Positions 7,030 through 15,168 of a stretch of 39,400 nt of DNA are shown here, piece after piece. Location: IMG/VR virus record IMGVR_UViG_3300025322_000969, positions 1-39,400 of that record. One strand, given 5' to 3'. Position 1 is the stretch's first letter, and each line of letters starts with the position of its first letter. The notes below the pieces were generated by a model. The model was not told the DNA's origin and searched no databases. It saw nothing but the letters and a program-made list of their open reading frames with translations. A program made the translations under genes and the position numbers. Source of the stretch: a virus.

Positions 7030-7998
7030 ATGGCTGTATTTAAAAGGAAACAGGACTTATCGCTAGACACACAAGCAGAACTCGCTAGAATCGAGGCGAA
7101 ATCTAGTGGTTTAAGGACTACTACAGAAACAAACTTCCTAACAGCTCTTGGTGATTATAGATATAACAGGGTGTTAAGGTGGGATACACAGCTAGTTCAA
7201 GGGTCAACGAACGAAACTCATCTTTCAACAGATAATATTTTAGAAGCAGAAGGTAATACCCTACCTACAGGGGATTCAGGATTTAAGACCGGTGCAATCT
7301 TTTATGATCTTACTAAGACAGGCAGAAATGCTTATAGGAATACTGGGACAACAACTTCTGCTATTTGGAGTATAGTAGGATCAGCAGTAGCTTCACCTTC
7401 CAAGTCAGCTAGTCCCTCAGCCTCAGAGTCCAAATCTGCCAGCCCATCGGGTAGCGCATCTAAATCAGAATCTAAAAGCGCTAGTCCTTCGGCTTCGGCT
7501 TCAAAGTCTCAAAGTCCATCACCAAGCCTTTCGCCTTCGGCTTCTGGTAGTGCTAGCGCGTCTAAGTCACAGAGTCCATCAGCTTCAGAGAGTGCTTCAG
7601 CTTCAGCTAGCGAAAGCAAGAGTACTTCTGCTTCTCTTAGCCCATCTGGGTCAGAAAGTGCAAGCGCATCTAAATCAGCTAGCCCATCAGGTAGCCTTAG
7701 TCCATCAGGGTCGGAGTCACCAAGTGCTTCATCATCAGCTAGTGCGTCAGCATCCGAAAGTCCAAGTGGAAGTGCTTCATTATCGCCATCTGCATCTGGC
7801 TCTGCCTCCAGAAGCCCCTCTGCTTCAAAGAGTCCATCAGCTAGTGCCTCTAAATCAGCCTCTAAATCAGCGAGTCCATCGGGAAGTCAATCTCCTAGCG
7901 CAAGTGAATCAAAATCAGCCTCGAAGTCTCTTAGTCCATCAGGATCACTTTCACCATCAGCTAGTGCAAGTCCAAGTGCAAGTATAAGTTTTCCATGA
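7030..7998 (+). CDS. serine-rich repeat virion protein 1
   Basis: This 322-residue protein has two parts. Residues 1-120 form a folded, probably virion-attached head domain with a basic N-terminus. Residues about 121-320 are a (Ser-X)n tract in which every second residue is Ser and X is mostly Ala, Pro, Glu, Lys, Gly, Leu or Gln. The tract resembles streptococcal serine-rich adhesin stalks, which are O-glycosylated. It starts at ATG 7030, a few bases after the capsid terminator, with a weak GGAG at 7022-7025. It is probably a head fibre or decoration; the attachment site is unknown. Confidence 0.75.
   Translation: MAVFKRKQDLSLDTQAELARIEAKSSGLRTTTETNFLTALGDYRYNRVLRWDTQLVQGSTNETHLSTDNILEAEGNTLPTGDSGFKTGAIFYDLTKTGRNAYRNTGTTTSAIWSIVGSAVASPSKSASPSASESKSASPSGSASKSESKSASPSASASKSQSPSPSLSPSASGSASASKSQSPSASESASASASESKSTSASLSPSGSESASASKSASPSGSLSPSGSESPSASSSASASASESPSGSASLSPSASGSASRSPSASKSPSASASKSASKSASPSGSQSPSASESKSASKSLSPSGSLSPSASASPSASISFP
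7391..7995 (+). repeat. (Ser-X)n coding repeat, tract 1
   Basis: This low-complexity coding tract encodes alternating serine. Serine codons TCA, TCT, AGT, AGC, TCC and TCG are freely mixed, so the protein pattern is far more regular than the DNA. Confidence 0.9.
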
Positions 7999-8010
7999 TA
8001 GAATAATAAT

Positions 8011-8310
8011 ATGAACCCACTAGAATCATCAGCAAACGAATTTACAAACATAATCACAAGTGGTGCTACTGTGATAAGTGGAAAGTTAGTATTAGTCCGT
8101 GTAGTTGTGAATAAAAAGGGTGCAAGTTCAAACGTAGCTACCCTTAATAGGTTAGATTCCCCGGAAGGAAAGACTGCTATTGGTGTTATTGATACCACTG
8201 ATAAAGTAGGTAATATTGAATATGGTTTACCTTGTAATAACGGGTTGGAAGTAGTCACCGCTACTGGTACACAAGCTGATTTAACTATTGTTACCCGCCC
8301 TCAGCCCTAA
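8011..8310 (+). CDS. small beta-rich structural protein
   Basis: This 99-residue, mostly beta-strand protein with Val/Thr-rich strands resembles small phage decoration or fibre-tip proteins whose core reads as a compact beta-sandwich around an Ile-Asp-Thr-Thr turn (residues about 67-70). No signal peptide or catalytic motif is visible. It starts 12 bases after the previous stop, without a strong Shine-Dalgarno site. Its place between a serine-rich fibre and the regulator-like gene suggests a virion component, but no function can be assigned. Confidence 0.6.
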   Translation: MNPLESSANEFTNIITSGATVISGKLVLVRVVVNKKGASSNVATLNRLDSPEGKTAIGVIDTTDKVGNIEYGLPCNNGLEVVTATGTQADLTIVTRPQP

Positions 8311-8317
8311 CTCCTTG

Positions 8318-8354
8318 TTGACAGAAACTACTTTTAATGAGTAGGCTATATGTA
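8318..8354 (+). promoter_or_regulatory. leaderless-type promoter for RHH gene
   Basis: TTGACA (8318-8323), a 16-base spacer, AGTAGG (8340-8345, poor -10), C, TATATGTA (8347-8354), ATG at 8355. The TTGACA to TATA distance of 23 equals that at 4611 and 5727. The alignment supports 8355 rather than the in-frame ATG at 8337 as the start. Confidence 0.5.
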
Positions 8355-8543
8355 ATGAAGCGTATTAACCTCTTTATCTCCGATGATTACTTTGATTTTC
8401 TTAAGACTCATTCAGAAACAAGACTAAGTGAGCATGTGCGTTGGGCTTTAGCAGAATACATTCATAAAATAAGACAAGAAGAGGTTAGGCTTGCTCAAAA
8501 TGTAAGTGCTTCAGAATCCACAAGAAAGGAGAATAATGGATAA
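8355..8543 (+). CDS. ribbon-helix-helix DNA-binding protein
   Basis: This is a 62-residue protein with the ribbon-helix-helix layout of the CopG/Arc/MetJ class: a short basic beta strand (residues 1-7, KRINLFI), helix A (8-20) and helix B (about 23-39), then a helical tail. Such proteins bind operators as dimers. An in-frame ATG at 8337 would add six residues, but the domain begins naturally at 8355 and the promoter spacing fits 8355. It overlaps the next gene by 8 bases. It could regulate the glycan operon downstream; this is inference. Confidence 0.65.
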   Translation: MKRINLFISDDYFDFLKTHSETRLSEHVRWALAEYIHKIRQEEVRLAQNVSASESTRKENNG

Positions 8544-8826
8544 TGCAATAGAAGAAAAAACATTAACACCCCAACCTGGAGAATATCTAACACCAATTCC
8601 AAGAGAAGTAGGCCAGTCTATTACTATGGACTTTCCTGATGCTATGAGGGAAGTTATTAAAGGCAATAAAGTTAGAAGAATATCATGGGAAACACAAAGC
8701 GATCATGGATTATTAAAGGATGGCTGGCTAAGTATTCATACAAAAGGAGCTTACCACACATGGCTCGTGTCTGATGGGGATTTAGAAGGTCAGGACTACA
8801 TAGTGATAGTACAGGAGACAAACTAA
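8536..8826 (+). CDS. DUF2829 / Tad2-like protein
   Basis: This 96-residue protein has an unusual N-terminal extension of about 30 residues, then a domain with the features of DUF2829: a hydrophobic-Asp-Ala-Met helix, Gly-x-Lys-Val-Arg-Arg followed by Trp (residues about 42-52), and a C-terminal Trp-x-x-Ser-x-x-Asp-Leu then Asp-Tyr-x-x-x. DUF2829 includes Tad2, a phage sponge that sequesters the gcADPR signal of Thoeris immunity. Family membership is judged by eye. ATG 8536 follows AAGGAG (8526-8531). It overlaps the first glycosyltransferase gene by one base (TAATG), so it is probably co-expressed with the glycan operon. Confidence 0.6.
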   Translation: MDNAIEEKTLTPQPGEYLTPIPREVGQSITMDFPDAMREVIKGNKVRRISWETQSDHGLLKDGWLSIHTKGAYHTWLVSDGDLEGQDYIVIVQETN

Positions 8827-9707
8827 TGATTGACCTATCAGTAGTTATACCTAATTTTAATTCCCCTTTTACAGTACAAACTATAGATGATGTCTTAAAA
8901 AACGCCAGTTGTAGCGTAGAAGTAATTGTAAATGTAGAACAATTATGGCCTGAGCCACTTTCTACAGACGAGAGAGTCCATTATATCCACCCACCTGCCC
9001 CTATTGGTCTTAGAGCTGGTGTAAATGCTTGTGTAGCTATGGCTAAGGGTAAGTACATAATGAAGACTGACGATCATTGTATGTTCGGTGAGAACTTTGG
9101 CAAGATCTTAATAGAATCCCATCAACCTGATTGGGTACAAGTACCTCAACGATATGCCCTAGACGCTGAAAACTGGAAAATTGAGGAGAGAACTGATGAT
9201 AAGTACCCGATTGTCCAGATGTATCAAGATTTTCCCCGTAAAGGTAAAGCTAATGATGATGGAACGCATGGAGTTGAGTGGAGGGAACGAAGAAATCAAA
9301 CCAAAGATCAGGATTTAGTAGAAAGTCCATCAATGCAAGGGAGTTGTTGGTTTATGACTAGAGAATACTTTGATAAGTTAAAACTCATGGATGCTACAGG
9401 ATATGGTCAATTTGCCCAAGAAGCACAGGAAATTGGCTTTAAGACGTGGTTAAGTGGGGGAAAGTTAATGATAAACAAGAAAACCTATTATGCGCATTTG
9501 CATAAAGGAAATCATTATGGAAGATTCTACAAAATGCCCAGTGGTAATGTAGAGGCGGATTCATGGAGTGCGTCTCATTGGTTAAATAATGAAGAACCCG
9601 GAATGATACATGATTTCGCATGGTTCATTAACGAGAAATTCCCTAATATGCCAGGATGGGAATCAAATTGGCAGGAACAAATAAAGGAGATGGGCTGGGT
9701 AAAATGA
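8826..9707 (+). CDS. GT-A glycosyltransferase with DDH motif (1)
   Basis: This 293-residue family 2-type (GT-A fold) glycosyltransferase has the nucleotide-sugar binding N-terminal strand-turn (VVIPNFN, residues 6-12), a metal-binding Asp-Asp-His (82-84) in TDDHC, and an acceptor-side segment with Gln-Gly-Ser-x-Trp and Trp-Leu-Ser-Gly-Gly. The DxH form of the metal motif and the downstream Glu/Trp-Leu-x-Gly-Gly pattern recall polypeptide GalNAc transferases (GT27), but most bacterial relatives are filed under GT2. There is no membrane segment, so it is probably cytosolic. It opens the glycan operon and overlaps the next gene by ATGA. Confidence 0.82.
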   Translation: MIDLSVVIPNFNSPFTVQTIDDVLKNASCSVEVIVNVEQLWPEPLSTDERVHYIHPPAPIGLRAGVNACVAMAKGKYIMKTDDHCMFGENFGKILIESHQPDWVQVPQRYALDAENWKIEERTDDKYPIVQMYQDFPRKGKANDDGTHGVEWRERRNQTKDQDLVESPSMQGSCWFMTREYFDKLKLMDATGYGQFAQEAQEIGFKTWLSGGKLMINKKTYYAHLHKGNHYGRFYKMPSGNVEADSWSASHWLNNEEPGMIHDFAWFINEKFPNMPGWESNWQEQIKEMGWVK

Positions 9708-10450
9708 AAATATCAATTGTAGGTACAGAACATATGGCTCAATCTTTTTCCTATTGTATGGAAAGAATGGGTCATGAAATAGTTTCTTTGGAAGAGTGTG
9801 ACATTTGTTGGATAGCTATTGATACTCCTATTAAAGATGGGCGTGGAGATATTGAAGATGTCTTTATTGCAGCTAAAAGAGTAAGAGATAAACTTAGACA
9901 AGGTGTATTGGTAATCTGCTCAAGCCAAATACCTGTTGGAACTTCAAGAGAACTAATGAATATATTAGGAAACAATTATGCCTATATTCCTGAACATATG
10001 AGGATGGGAAGAGGTATTTTTGATTTTATGAACCTTAAAGAAATCACAATTGGAGTGGATGATGATAAATGTAAACCTATTCTATTAAACTTATTTTACG
10101 ATAAGTCAGTCTTCTTCACCAGCATAGAAACTGCTGAAATGATTAAACATGCCACTAATGCTTACTTAGCCACTACCGTCTCTTTAATCAATGATATTGC
10201 TGATATTTGTGAGCAGGTTGGGGCTGATGTGGCTGATGTCACTAAAGCACTAAGGTCTGATTGGAGAATAGGCAAAGAAGCGTATTTAGACGTATCAGTG
10301 GGCTTTAGAGGCGGTCATTTTGATAGAGATATAAATTACTTACAAGGTGTGGCAAGAGAAAAGAAGATTGAGATTCCAATACTGGATGCTGTTATGGAGA
10401 AAAACCATAAACGCAGGGATAAAATTGTTAGCAAGCTAATTGATATATGA
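9704..10450 (+). CDS. UDP-glucose/GDP-mannose dehydrogenase-like, catalytic Cys missing
   Basis: This 248-residue protein has the NAD-binding and central helical domains of nucleotide-sugar dehydrogenases. The central signature is intact (Ala-Glu-Met-Ile-Lys-His-Ala-Thr-Asn, with Lys148 and Asn152). The usual GG-x-C-x-P-K-D catalytic loop reads GGHFDRD (203-209): both the Cys and the Lys are gone, and the C-terminal UDP-binding domain is absent. Oxidation to a uronic acid is therefore unlikely; a different redox step or a structural role is possible. The start at 9704 (ATGA overlap) is chosen over an upstream in-frame ATG at 9656. Confidence 0.75.
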   Translation: MKISIVGTEHMAQSFSYCMERMGHEIVSLEECDICWIAIDTPIKDGRGDIEDVFIAAKRVRDKLRQGVLVICSSQIPVGTSRELMNILGNNYAYIPEHMRMGRGIFDFMNLKEITIGVDDDKCKPILLNLFYDKSVFFTSIETAEMIKHATNAYLATTVSLINDIADICEQVGADVADVTKALRSDWRIGKEAYLDVSVGFRGGHFDRDINYLQGVAREKKIEIPILDAVMEKNHKRRDKIVSKLIDI

Positions 10451-11379
10451 AAAAATTGCATTTTGCTTTAATTGGTAGAGGTAAGATGGGGAAGAGATGG
10501 GAACAAGTATTATCTAAATATACTTGTTTTCATAGTATTGTTGATACAGATCCACACAAAAGATTTAATGGTGTTTTAGAAAATGAGGATATAAATGCGG
10601 TTTTAATTGTTACTCCCCATAAGTACCATGCTTCTCTTACAGAACAAGCTTTTAAAGCTGGTAAGCACGTTCTTTGCGAGAAACCGGGGGCAATTAGTTC
10701 AAGTCAGATTAAAAAGAATATTGAGTTAGCAAATAAGATGGGTTTAATTTATAAGATTGGTTATAACTACCGCTTCCATGATGGTTTTATTAAAGCAAAG
10801 AAGCTTTTTGATAAGGGAGAGATCGGTAAACTTGTATTTATTAGGGCAACACACGGTTTTGGAGGTAGACCAGGATATGAAAAAGAGTGGCGGCTTAACA
10901 AGGAAATGAGCGGAGGAGGACACTTACACGATCAAGGAGTACACACGATAGATATGGCTAAGTATTTTATGGGAAATATAGTCAAAGTAGAAGGAATGAG
11001 GTCTGATATGTTTTGGGGTGCCGGTACTGAAGATAATGGTTTTGTACTGCTTAAAAACAAAGATGGAGTAATTGCTTCAATTCATAGCAGTTTAACTCAA
11101 TGGAAGCGTAAACATACTTTTGAAATATATGGGGATAAAGGATATTTGATTATAGAAGGATTAGGAATGAGATATGGAGAGCCTGAAAAGCTGATACTTG
11201 GCAAACGCACTAAAGATCCGGATAAAGTAAAAGAGAGAATAATTAAATGTGATCCGATAGCCGATCACTCATTAGAGCTTGAATTAAAAGATTTTATGTC
11301 GGGATCAGTTTCAAATGCTCAAGATGCTTATGAAACTTTAAGGATTGTGGAGGAAGTATATCGAAGGGATCGGATCTAG
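10447..11379 (+). CDS. Gfo/Idh/MocA-family oxidoreductase
   Basis: This 310-residue NAD(P)-dependent sugar oxidoreductase has a Rossmann motif IGRGKMG (residues 9-15), the family hallmark EKP (78-80) and the C-terminal active-site segment GGGHLHDQGVH (157-167) supplying the catalytic His/Asp. Members act on cyclic sugars, often nucleotide sugars such as the 3-position oxidation of UDP-GlcNAcA (WlbA/WbpB). The substrate is not readable from the sequence. It overlaps the preceding gene by ATGA and ends 3 bases before the next glycosyltransferase, so it is clearly part of the same operon. Confidence 0.87.
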   Translation: MKKLHFALIGRGKMGKRWEQVLSKYTCFHSIVDTDPHKRFNGVLENEDINAVLIVTPHKYHASLTEQAFKAGKHVLCEKPGAISSSQIKKNIELANKMGLIYKIGYNYRFHDGFIKAKKLFDKGEIGKLVFIRATHGFGGRPGYEKEWRLNKEMSGGGHLHDQGVHTIDMAKYFMGNIVKVEGMRSDMFWGAGTEDNGFVLLKNKDGVIASIHSSLTQWKRKHTFEIYGDKGYLIIEGLGMRYGEPEKLILGKRTKDPDKVKERIIKCDPIADHSLELELKDFMSGSVSNAQDAYETLRIVEEVYRRDRI

Positions 11380-11382
11380 AGT

Positions 11383-12288
11383 ATGATTACAAGTATACTA
11401 ATTCCAAGCAGAGCTGAAAAGTCTGAAAACCTAGGTAAAACACTTAATAGTATCTATGATAACGCTACCGGTGAATTTGAAGTAATAGTTGGCTTAAATG
11501 GTCAACCCTGGACAGAGATTGAAGCATATCCAAATTTAAGAGTGATTAAGCTTGATGAGAATATCGGTATTAAGGGAATGATTAACCTGCTTGCAGCTTT
11601 AGCAAGAGGTAAATATATCTATAAATCAGATGCACATTGTTCCTTCGGTAAAGGCTTTGATGAGATACTTCACGCTAATATAGAGGACGATTGGATAGTA
11701 ATGCCCCGCTTCAAAATAATCAAAGACGACTGGAGTATTCAGATGAGAGACGGACAGGAGGAGTATTACGATTATTTTTACCTCTCATGCCCCTTCACAG
11801 ACCCTAGAGGCTTTAGATTTAAGGCAGGTGGTCATTGGAAAGAAAGAACACAAGAACGCCTAGAATCGTATCCTGGCGTGGATGAGACCCCACAAATACA
11901 TGGCAGTGGTTGGATGATGACAAAGGATAGGTTCTTTGAGTTAGGTGGATTCCCAAATATTGATCCTAATGGACACGGACAAGAGCCTATTTGGCTAGCA
12001 TTAAAGAATTGGCTAATGGGTGGTAAGGTAATGGTAAATAAAAAAACCTGGTATGCTCACCTACATCAAGACAATAGTGTCAAAGGTTATCATTATACAA
12101 GGGAAGAAGAAGAATATACTTATAACACGACAGCTTCTCATTGGATGGCAGATAAAGAACCTAATTTAATCTATGATATGGCATGGTTTGTAGAAAAGTT
12201 TTATCCAATGCCATCATGGCCCGAAGATTGGTATCAGCAACTAAGAAATTATAAAGCAAACTTAATTTATCCTGCATCGGAGAGATAA
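11383..12288 (+). CDS. GT-A glycosyltransferase with DAH motif (2)
   Basis: This 301-residue paralogue of the 8826 and 18211 enzymes has an N-terminal nucleotide-binding strand (SILIPSR, 4-10), a metal motif DAHC (83-86), an acceptor segment with His-Gly-Ser-Gly-Trp, and Gly-Gln-Glu-Pro with Trp-Leu-Met-Gly-Gly further on. The order of DAHC followed by a Gly-x-Glu/Gly-Gly segment and a C-terminal His-containing strand is shared with GT27-type GalNAc transferases. It has no membrane helix. The product and acceptor are unknown; serine-rich virion proteins are the suspected acceptors. Confidence 0.83.
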   Translation: MITSILIPSRAEKSENLGKTLNSIYDNATGEFEVIVGLNGQPWTEIEAYPNLRVIKLDENIGIKGMINLLAALARGKYIYKSDAHCSFGKGFDEILHANIEDDWIVMPRFKIIKDDWSIQMRDGQEEYYDYFYLSCPFTDPRGFRFKAGGHWKERTQERLESYPGVDETPQIHGSGWMMTKDRFFELGGFPNIDPNGHGQEPIWLALKNWLMGGKVMVNKKTWYAHLHQDNSVKGYHYTREEEEYTYNTTASHWMADKEPNLIYDMAWFVEKFYPMPSWPEDWYQQLRNYKANLIYPASER

Positions 12289-12289
12289 T

Positions 12290-12793
12290 ATGGCATACAA
12301 AATGCGCGTTAGTTTGAAATATGGCACACACTTACCAGCTCTTATAAAAGCTGTTGAAAAAACATTGGAAGATGTGTTGGAGCTTGGGACAGGAGTATTT
12401 AGCACACCTTACCTACATTACGCTTGTACCCTCTCTAAACGTAAACTAGTAAGTTATGAGAACTTTCAGGAATGGTTTGATTTCATAAAAACTTATGAAA
12501 ATGAGTATCATAAAGTAAACTTTGTCGAGAAGTATGCAGATGCTCCAATAGATAAAGAATGGGATGTTGTTTTAATAGATCAAACCCCGGATACCAGCAG
12601 GTCAGAGGAAATTAGACGACTTGCTAATCTGGCTAAATATATTATTATCCATGACTCTAATCCAAGCAATGACAAAGTGACTCATTATTCTGCTATCTAT
12701 CCTTTATTCAAATATAAGACAGACTGGCATGGAGATAAAAATAGAGCGACTGTACTTTCTAACTTAGTGGATTTAACCGATTTTTGGAAATGA
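12290..12793 (+). CDS. SAM-dependent methyltransferase-like protein
   Basis: This 167-residue protein has a class I methyltransferase motif I, Val-Leu-Glu-Leu-Gly-Thr-Gly (residues about 29-35), a following acidic strand and a Asp-Val-Val-Leu-Ile-Asp motif (about 91-96). It is shorter than typical members, and the C-terminal sheet is abbreviated. It may methylate a sugar in the glycan pathway or be a degenerate relative. It starts 1 base after the previous stop. A 63-base gap without a recognised element follows, where no promoter of the shared type was found. Confidence 0.65.
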   Translation: MAYKMRVSLKYGTHLPALIKAVEKTLEDVLELGTGVFSTPYLHYACTLSKRKLVSYENFQEWFDFIKTYENEYHKVNFVEKYADAPIDKEWDVVLIDQTPDTSRSEEIRRLANLAKYIIIHDSNPSNDKVTHYSAIYPLFKYKTDWHGDKNRATVLSNLVDLTDFWK

Positions 12794-12856
12794 AATTTTT
12801 ATCTAACACATATTTAACACTACATACAGAGATATTAAGGATAAGGTAACTTTGAT

Positions 12857-13513
12857 ATGAGCAATTCAACATACGACTACATTATAAAAAAATACAATAT
12901 CATTGTTGGCAATCAATACCTAATTGATGTTGAAGGAATGGTTGGAAGTGTCGCTTTATCTAAGTTATTTGCCGAGTTAAAGTTTAACAAGGGGGTAGAA
13001 GTAGGAGTAGACAGGGGATTGTTTTCTGAAGTTCTATTGAAAGATAATCCTAATCTACACTTATATGGAGTTGATTGTTGGATATCCAGTGCTTTTCCTG
13101 AAGGTAATCCTTATAGATTACAACAGGAATACTTTGATACTTGTTATCAGGAAGCTAAGACACGATTAGAATCATATAACTGCACAATTATTAAAAAGAC
13201 TTCGATGGAAGCCTTAGCGGATTTTGAGGATAACTCTCTTGATTTTGTTTATATTGATGCCAACCATGACTTCGTGAACTTTATTCAGGATATACACTAC
13301 TGGTACAAGAAAGTTAAAGTAGGAGGGATTATTTCAGGACATGACTATACCTATTTCTCTTATAAGAAATTCAATCATGTAAAAAGGGCAATAATTGCTT
13401 ATGCTAGATGTTATAGAATGATACCTCTTTTTGCGGTTATGTATACAAAGACAGGATTAAAACGGGATAAATATAGAAGTTGGTTTTACGTCAAAGATAA
13501 AGATAATCCTTAA
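12857..13513 (+). CDS. class I SAM methyltransferase (Methyltransf_24-like)
   Basis: This 218-residue protein has motif I Gly-Val-Glu-Val-Gly-Val-Asp (residues about 47-53), an acidic residue after strand 2 (Gly-Val-Asp, about 75-77), Phe-Val-Tyr-Ile-Asp-Ala-Asn-His (about 131-138) and Gly-Gly-Ile-Ile-Ser-Gly-His-Asp (about 155-162). The Asp/His metal-like positions resemble TylF-type sugar O-methyltransferases. O-methylation of a glycan residue is plausible. It ends 1 base before the reductase gene start. Only a weak AAGG-type Shine-Dalgarno site is seen. Confidence 0.75.
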   Translation: MSNSTYDYIIKKYNIIVGNQYLIDVEGMVGSVALSKLFAELKFNKGVEVGVDRGLFSEVLLKDNPNLHLYGVDCWISSAFPEGNPYRLQQEYFDTCYQEAKTRLESYNCTIIKKTSMEALADFEDNSLDFVYIDANHDFVNFIQDIHYWYKKVKVGGIISGHDYTYFSYKKFNHVKRAIIAYARCYRMIPLFAVMYTKTGLKRDKYRSWFYVKDKDNP

Positions 13514-13514
13514 T

Positions 13515-14306
13515 ATGACTAAAGTTTTAATATTAGGTTCTACAGGAATGTTAGGTTCAATGGTTTTAGATTATCTTTCTAAAAAGGAGGATCTAATTAT
13601 TACAGCACCTTTAAGAAAAGAGTTGGATAAACTCTCCTATAAGAATTATGACTATATTATAAACTGCATAGGTATTATTAAACAGAAATTAGATAATCCG
13701 GAAGAAGCAATAAGGATTAATTCACTTTTTCCTTATGAACTTAGTAGGAAAGCGCCTAATGCTAAGATTATTCAAATAGCAACGGATTGTGTTTTTTCAG
13801 GGGAGACGGGAAATTATAAAGAATTTGATGAACATAACGCTTTAGATATATATGGCAAAACCAAAAGTTTAGGAGAAGTAAAAGATAAGAACTTTTATAA
13901 TATCCGTTGTTCAATAATAGGTTTTGATAAGAAGAAAGTTTCACTTCTAAGTTGGTTTTTATCCCAAAAGAAAGTAAATGGTTATCTTAATCACTACTGG
14001 AATGGCATTACAACATTACATTTTGCCAATATTTGTTATTCAATTATAGAAAATAAATTAGAACTTCCTAATGTAATTCATTTTATTCCAAAAGATAAAG
14101 TGAGTAAATATCAATTACTTGAAATTATTGCAAAGAAATTTAACAAAAAGATTGAAATTAATGCTAAAACTACCACAGAAGGGATTGATAGAACTTTATC
14201 TACTTCTTTAATGCTTAATAGATTGTTATGGCATGATATGGGTTACGAACACACCCTAACAATAGAACAAATGGTTGAGGAGTTAGCGGAATATGTTAAA
14301 AAATAA
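13515..14306 (+). CDS. extended SDR sugar reductase (RmlD/WbvR/FnlB-like)
   Basis: This 263-residue extended short-chain reductase has an NAD(P) motif Gly-x2-Gly-x2-Gly (residues 8-14), Ala-Thr-Asp-Cys-Val-Phe-Ser-Gly (89-96) and the catalytic Tyr113-x3-Lys117. It is related to dTDP-4-dehydrorhamnose reductase. Next to a UDP-GlcNAc dehydratase-like gene it more likely reduces a UDP-4-keto-6-deoxy-HexNAc, as WbvR/FnlB do in L-RhaNAc, L-QuiNAc or L-FucNAc pathways (inference). It overlaps the dehydratase gene by 14 bases. The C2-epimerase that completes those pathways is not seen in the window. Confidence 0.8.
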   Translation: MTKVLILGSTGMLGSMVLDYLSKKEDLIITAPLRKELDKLSYKNYDYIINCIGIIKQKLDNPEEAIRINSLFPYELSRKAPNAKIIQIATDCVFSGETGNYKEFDEHNALDIYGKTKSLGEVKDKNFYNIRCSIIGFDKKKVSLLSWFLSQKKVNGYLNHYWNGITTLHFANICYSIIENKLELPNVIHFIPKDKVSKYQLLEIIAKKFNKKIEINAKTTTEGIDRTLSTSLMLNRLLWHDMGYEHTLTIEQMVEELAEYVKK

Positions 14307-15168
14307 AGTAGTAATGATTACAGGTGGTACAGGGAGCTTTGGCAATGCTTTAGTAGATAGAGTACTGCCTATGAAGCCTAAGAGAATAGTAATTTTTAGT
14401 CGTGATGAGAAGAAACAAAGCGATATGCGTAATAAATACAAGAACAAGCTCTTATACTTTATTATTGGAGATATCAGAGATAGAGAAAGTGTGGATAACT
14501 CTATGGTAGAAGTTGATTATGTATTTCATGCAGCAGCCTTAAAACAAGTACCAGCTTGTGAGTTTTGGCCTATGGAAGCTGTTAAGACTAATATTTTGGG
14601 AGGAAATAATGTAATTCAATCCGCGATAGAGCATAAAGTCAAAAAAGTAATTATTTTAAGTACTGATAAAGCAGTCTATCCCATAAATGCTTATGGAATG
14701 AGTAAGGCTATATTGGAAAAGATAGTGCAGATATCATCAACTAAAGATACTATTGTTTGCGGAGTGAGATATGGGAATGTTATGTATTCAAGAGGTTCAG
14801 TCATTCCTTATTTTATAGATTCAATTAAAAAAGGTGAACCATTAAAGATAACTAATTTGGATATGACACGATTTCTTCTTAAATTAGATGATGCAGTTGA
14901 TTTAGTTTTAGAAATATTAGCTAAAGGTAAACGTGGGCAAATGTATGTTCGTAAGTCTCCTGCTTGTACGATAGGAACATTAGCAAAAGCAGTCTGTGAA
15001 ATCTTTAACTATAAAAATGGTTATAAAGTAGTAGGAGTAAGGATAGGCGAGAAAATGCACGAAACTCTTATTGCTTCTGAAGATGAACCTTTTACTTCTA
15101 AAAATGCTAAAAGATTAAATGTTGAAGAAGTTAAAAAATTACTTTTAACTTTACCGGAAATAAAATGA
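14293..15168 (+). CDS. UDP-GlcNAc 4,6-dehydratase-like SDR
   Basis: This 291-residue protein has GGTGSFG (11-17), the family-typical His-Ala-Ala-Ala-Leu-Lys-Gln-Val-Pro segment (79-87), Ser-Thr-Asp-Lys-Ala (123-127) and Tyr134-x3-Lys138. This is the PseB/CapE/FnlA group, which converts UDP-GlcNAc to a 4-keto-6-deoxy sugar, with or without C5 epimerisation. The Tyr in the Y-x3-K motif is PseB-like, while the flanking VYPINA is FnlA-like, so stereochemistry is uncertain. It is the committed entry step for a deoxy-amino sugar in this operon. Confidence 0.87.
   Translation: MLKNKVVMITGGTGSFGNALVDRVLPMKPKRIVIFSRDEKKQSDMRNKYKNKLLYFIIGDIRDRESVDNSMVEVDYVFHAAALKQVPACEFWPMEAVKTNILGGNNVIQSAIEHKVKKVIILSTDKAVYPINAYGMSKAILEKIVQISSTKDTIVCGVRYGNVMYSRGSVIPYFIDSIKKGEPLKITNLDMTRFLLKLDDAVDLVLEILAKGKRGQMYVRKSPACTIGTLAKAVCEIFNYKNGYKVVGVRIGEKMHETLIASEDEPFTSKNAKRLNVEEVKKLLLTLPEIK

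Noticed and set aside
8337-8357. ATG 8337 as start of the ribbon-helix-helix gene
   Set aside because: The domain begins at the later in-frame ATG 8355, which is also at the position predicted by the promoter spacing.
9656-9703. Longer N-terminus for the 9704 dehydrogenase-like protein
   Set aside because: The extra 16 residues are not family-like, and ATG 9704 forms the ATGA overlap used throughout this operon.
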